A stretch of DNA of 41,663 bases, taken from Phycisphaerales bacterium Planc_01. GTDB taxonomy: Bacteria; Planctomycetota; Phycisphaerae; Sedimentisphaerales; Anaerobacaceae. The first letter of the stretch is position 1; each line of letters starts with the position of its first letter. The notes under the pieces were generated by a model, which saw nothing but the letters and a program-made list of their open reading frames with translations, ran no database searches and was not told where the DNA came from. Both the position numbers and the translations under genes were made by a program. Shown here one piece after another: positions 40,775-41,663 of the stretch. The stretch covers positions 1 through 41,663 of the forward strand of contig LVBB01000156.1 in the NCBI GenBank assembly GCA_001603075.1. Reading direction: 5' to 3'.

Positions 40775-41663
40775 TCACTGGAGGTAGGCTTCGGCGCCGG
40801 TGGTGAAGATGGCCTGGGCGTCTTTCTGGTGGCCGATGAGAATGGCCTCGGTGTCGGGCACCTGCTCGATCAGGGCCAGCCCCTTCTCAAGGCCGAGGAC
40901 ACTGACGGCGGTGGCCAGCGCGTCGGCGCTGGTGGCGTCGGGAGCGATGATGGTGACGCTGGCGAGGGCGTCGGCCCCCCGGCCGGAGCGGGTGTCCATG
41001 ATGTGGCTCTGCCGCTGACCTTTGACCGTCGCGAAGCGCCGGTAGTCACCGCTGGTGGTCACCGCTCGATCCCGCACCTCCAAGACGAACAGCGGCTTGC
41101 CCGTCGCCATGTCATCGGGTGCGACATTGGGGTCCTGCAACCCCACCCGCCAGGTCTTCTGGCCTTTGGGTGGCCTGCCGAAACAGCGGATGTCGCCGCC
41201 GATGTCGATCATTCCGCCGACGGCCCCGGCCGCCTTCATCGCCTCGACAGCCTTGTCGATCGCAAACCCCTTGGCGATGCCGCCCAGGTCGATCTTCACA
41301 CCCTCGACGGCAAACCGAACCGTCCGGGCCGCCGGGTCCAGCCGCAGCTTGTCGTAACCCACCCTGCTCCTTGCCTCGGCGATTTCGGCCTCCGTCGGCA
41401 CGGTATCGGTCGCGGCCGCCCGGCGCCATAGCTCGCCGAGGGCGCCGATCGTGACATCGAACGCTCCGCCCGAAACCTCGCTGAAATGCATCGCCTTCTC
41501 CAGGACCGCAAATGTCGCCTCATCGACCTCAACCGCCCTCTGATAGGCCTCGCGATTGACCGTATTCAGTTCGGAGTCGAGGTTGTGATAGCTCATCAGT
41601 TCATCGACCCGCCTCTGCTCGTCGAACGCGGCGGCAATAGCGGCCTGCCCGGCCTTCTCACTC
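40775..41663 (-). CDS. apbE: FAD:protein FMN transferase ApbE (5' end beyond the window)
   Basis: ApbE transfers FMN from FAD onto threonines of flavoproteins such as RnfG and RnfD. The visible part has the family blocks ELMSYHNLDSELNTVN, FDVTIGALGELWR, KIDLGGIAKGFAIDKAVE, GMIDIGGDIRCFG and HIMDTRSGR with ATAVSVLG. The frame stays open through the window edge (about 22 more codons before the ATG at 41596, with the typical AFDEQRRVDELM content), so the gene is 5'-truncated here and 41596 is not the start. It converges on the rnf operon whose RnfD and RnfG it would modify. A signal sequence would lie outside the window. Confidence 0.93.
   Translation of the reverse strand, partial: SEKAGQAAIAAAFDEQRRVDELMSYHNLDSELNTVNREAYQRAVEVDEATFAVLEKAMHFSEVSGGAFDVTIGALGELWRRAAATDTVPTEAEIAEARSRVGYDKLRLDPAARTVRFAVEGVKIDLGGIAKGFAIDKAVEAMKAAGAVGGMIDIGGDIRCFGRPPKGQKTWRVGLQDPNVAPDDMATGKPLFVLEVRDRAVTTSGDYRRFATVKGQRQSHIMDTRSGRGADALASVTIIAPDATSADALATAVSVLGLEKGLALIEQVPDTEAILIGHQKDAQAIFTTGAEAYLQ

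Noticed and set aside
1-41663. CRISPR array, tRNA, rRNA, integrase or insertion sequence
   Set aside because: No regularly spaced direct repeats, no cloverleaf or rRNA-like sequence, and no transposase or integrase motif were seen on either strand.

Overview
The window is a GC-rich, gene-dense stretch of a bacterial chromosome. It most resembles an anaerobic planctomycete of the class Phycisphaerae (Sedimentisphaerales-like). The main clues are two exported proteins ending in dockerin-type EF-hand segments (one with the LGEWL motif I associate with this group), a secreted multidomain lectin-like protein, a very long SecA and a complete Rnf complex. This placement is inference from protein style; no rRNA or tRNA gene was seen.

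Layout. 1-1362: 3' end of a large secreted carbohydrate-binding-type protein, closed by a strong hairpin. 1462-4429 (minus): a two-gene unit of a membrane-anchored Hsp70-like ATPase and a membrane partner with a possible GrpE-like end. 4598-7855 (minus): exported subtilase-like protein followed by an exported metallophosphoesterase, both with dockerin-like ends. 8152-9713: pyrR and pyrB. 9803-10384: uncharacterised gene, possibly leaderless. 10682-15498 (minus): a FixL/FixJ-type signalling cluster with a very large multi-PAS/GAF histidine kinase, an overlapping FixJ-like regulator and a stand-alone atypical receiver. 15919-20041 (minus): efp and secA. 20285-21094: ADP-ribosylglycohydrolase. 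21263-23272: secreted beta-helix protein. 23466-26050: Tat-type FAD oxidoreductase overlapping a NapH-NapG-like fusion. 26067-30905 (minus): RNase R, ribosomal protein S20 and a TPR protein with an internal duplication. 31094-34088: glyA, a Gfo/Idh/MocA-like protein and a small membrane zinc-ribbon protein. 34142-34996 (minus): M48 lipoprotein protease. 35085-40525: an RseC-like gene followed by rnfCDGEAB in a tight operon. 40775-41663 (minus, cut by the window end): ApbE, the flavin transferase that would load FMN onto RnfD and RnfG.

Several intergenic regions contain good sigma-70-like promoters, mostly with exactly 17-bp spacers, and three convergent or divergent junctions carry strong hairpins. 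The most interesting items are the five-fold repeat in SecA, the NapH-NapG fusion paired with a Tat flavoprotein, the membrane Hsp70/partner module, the subtilase lacking its usual catalytic Asp, the TPR duplication, and an inverted pair of 37-bp repeats between rnfB and apbE.
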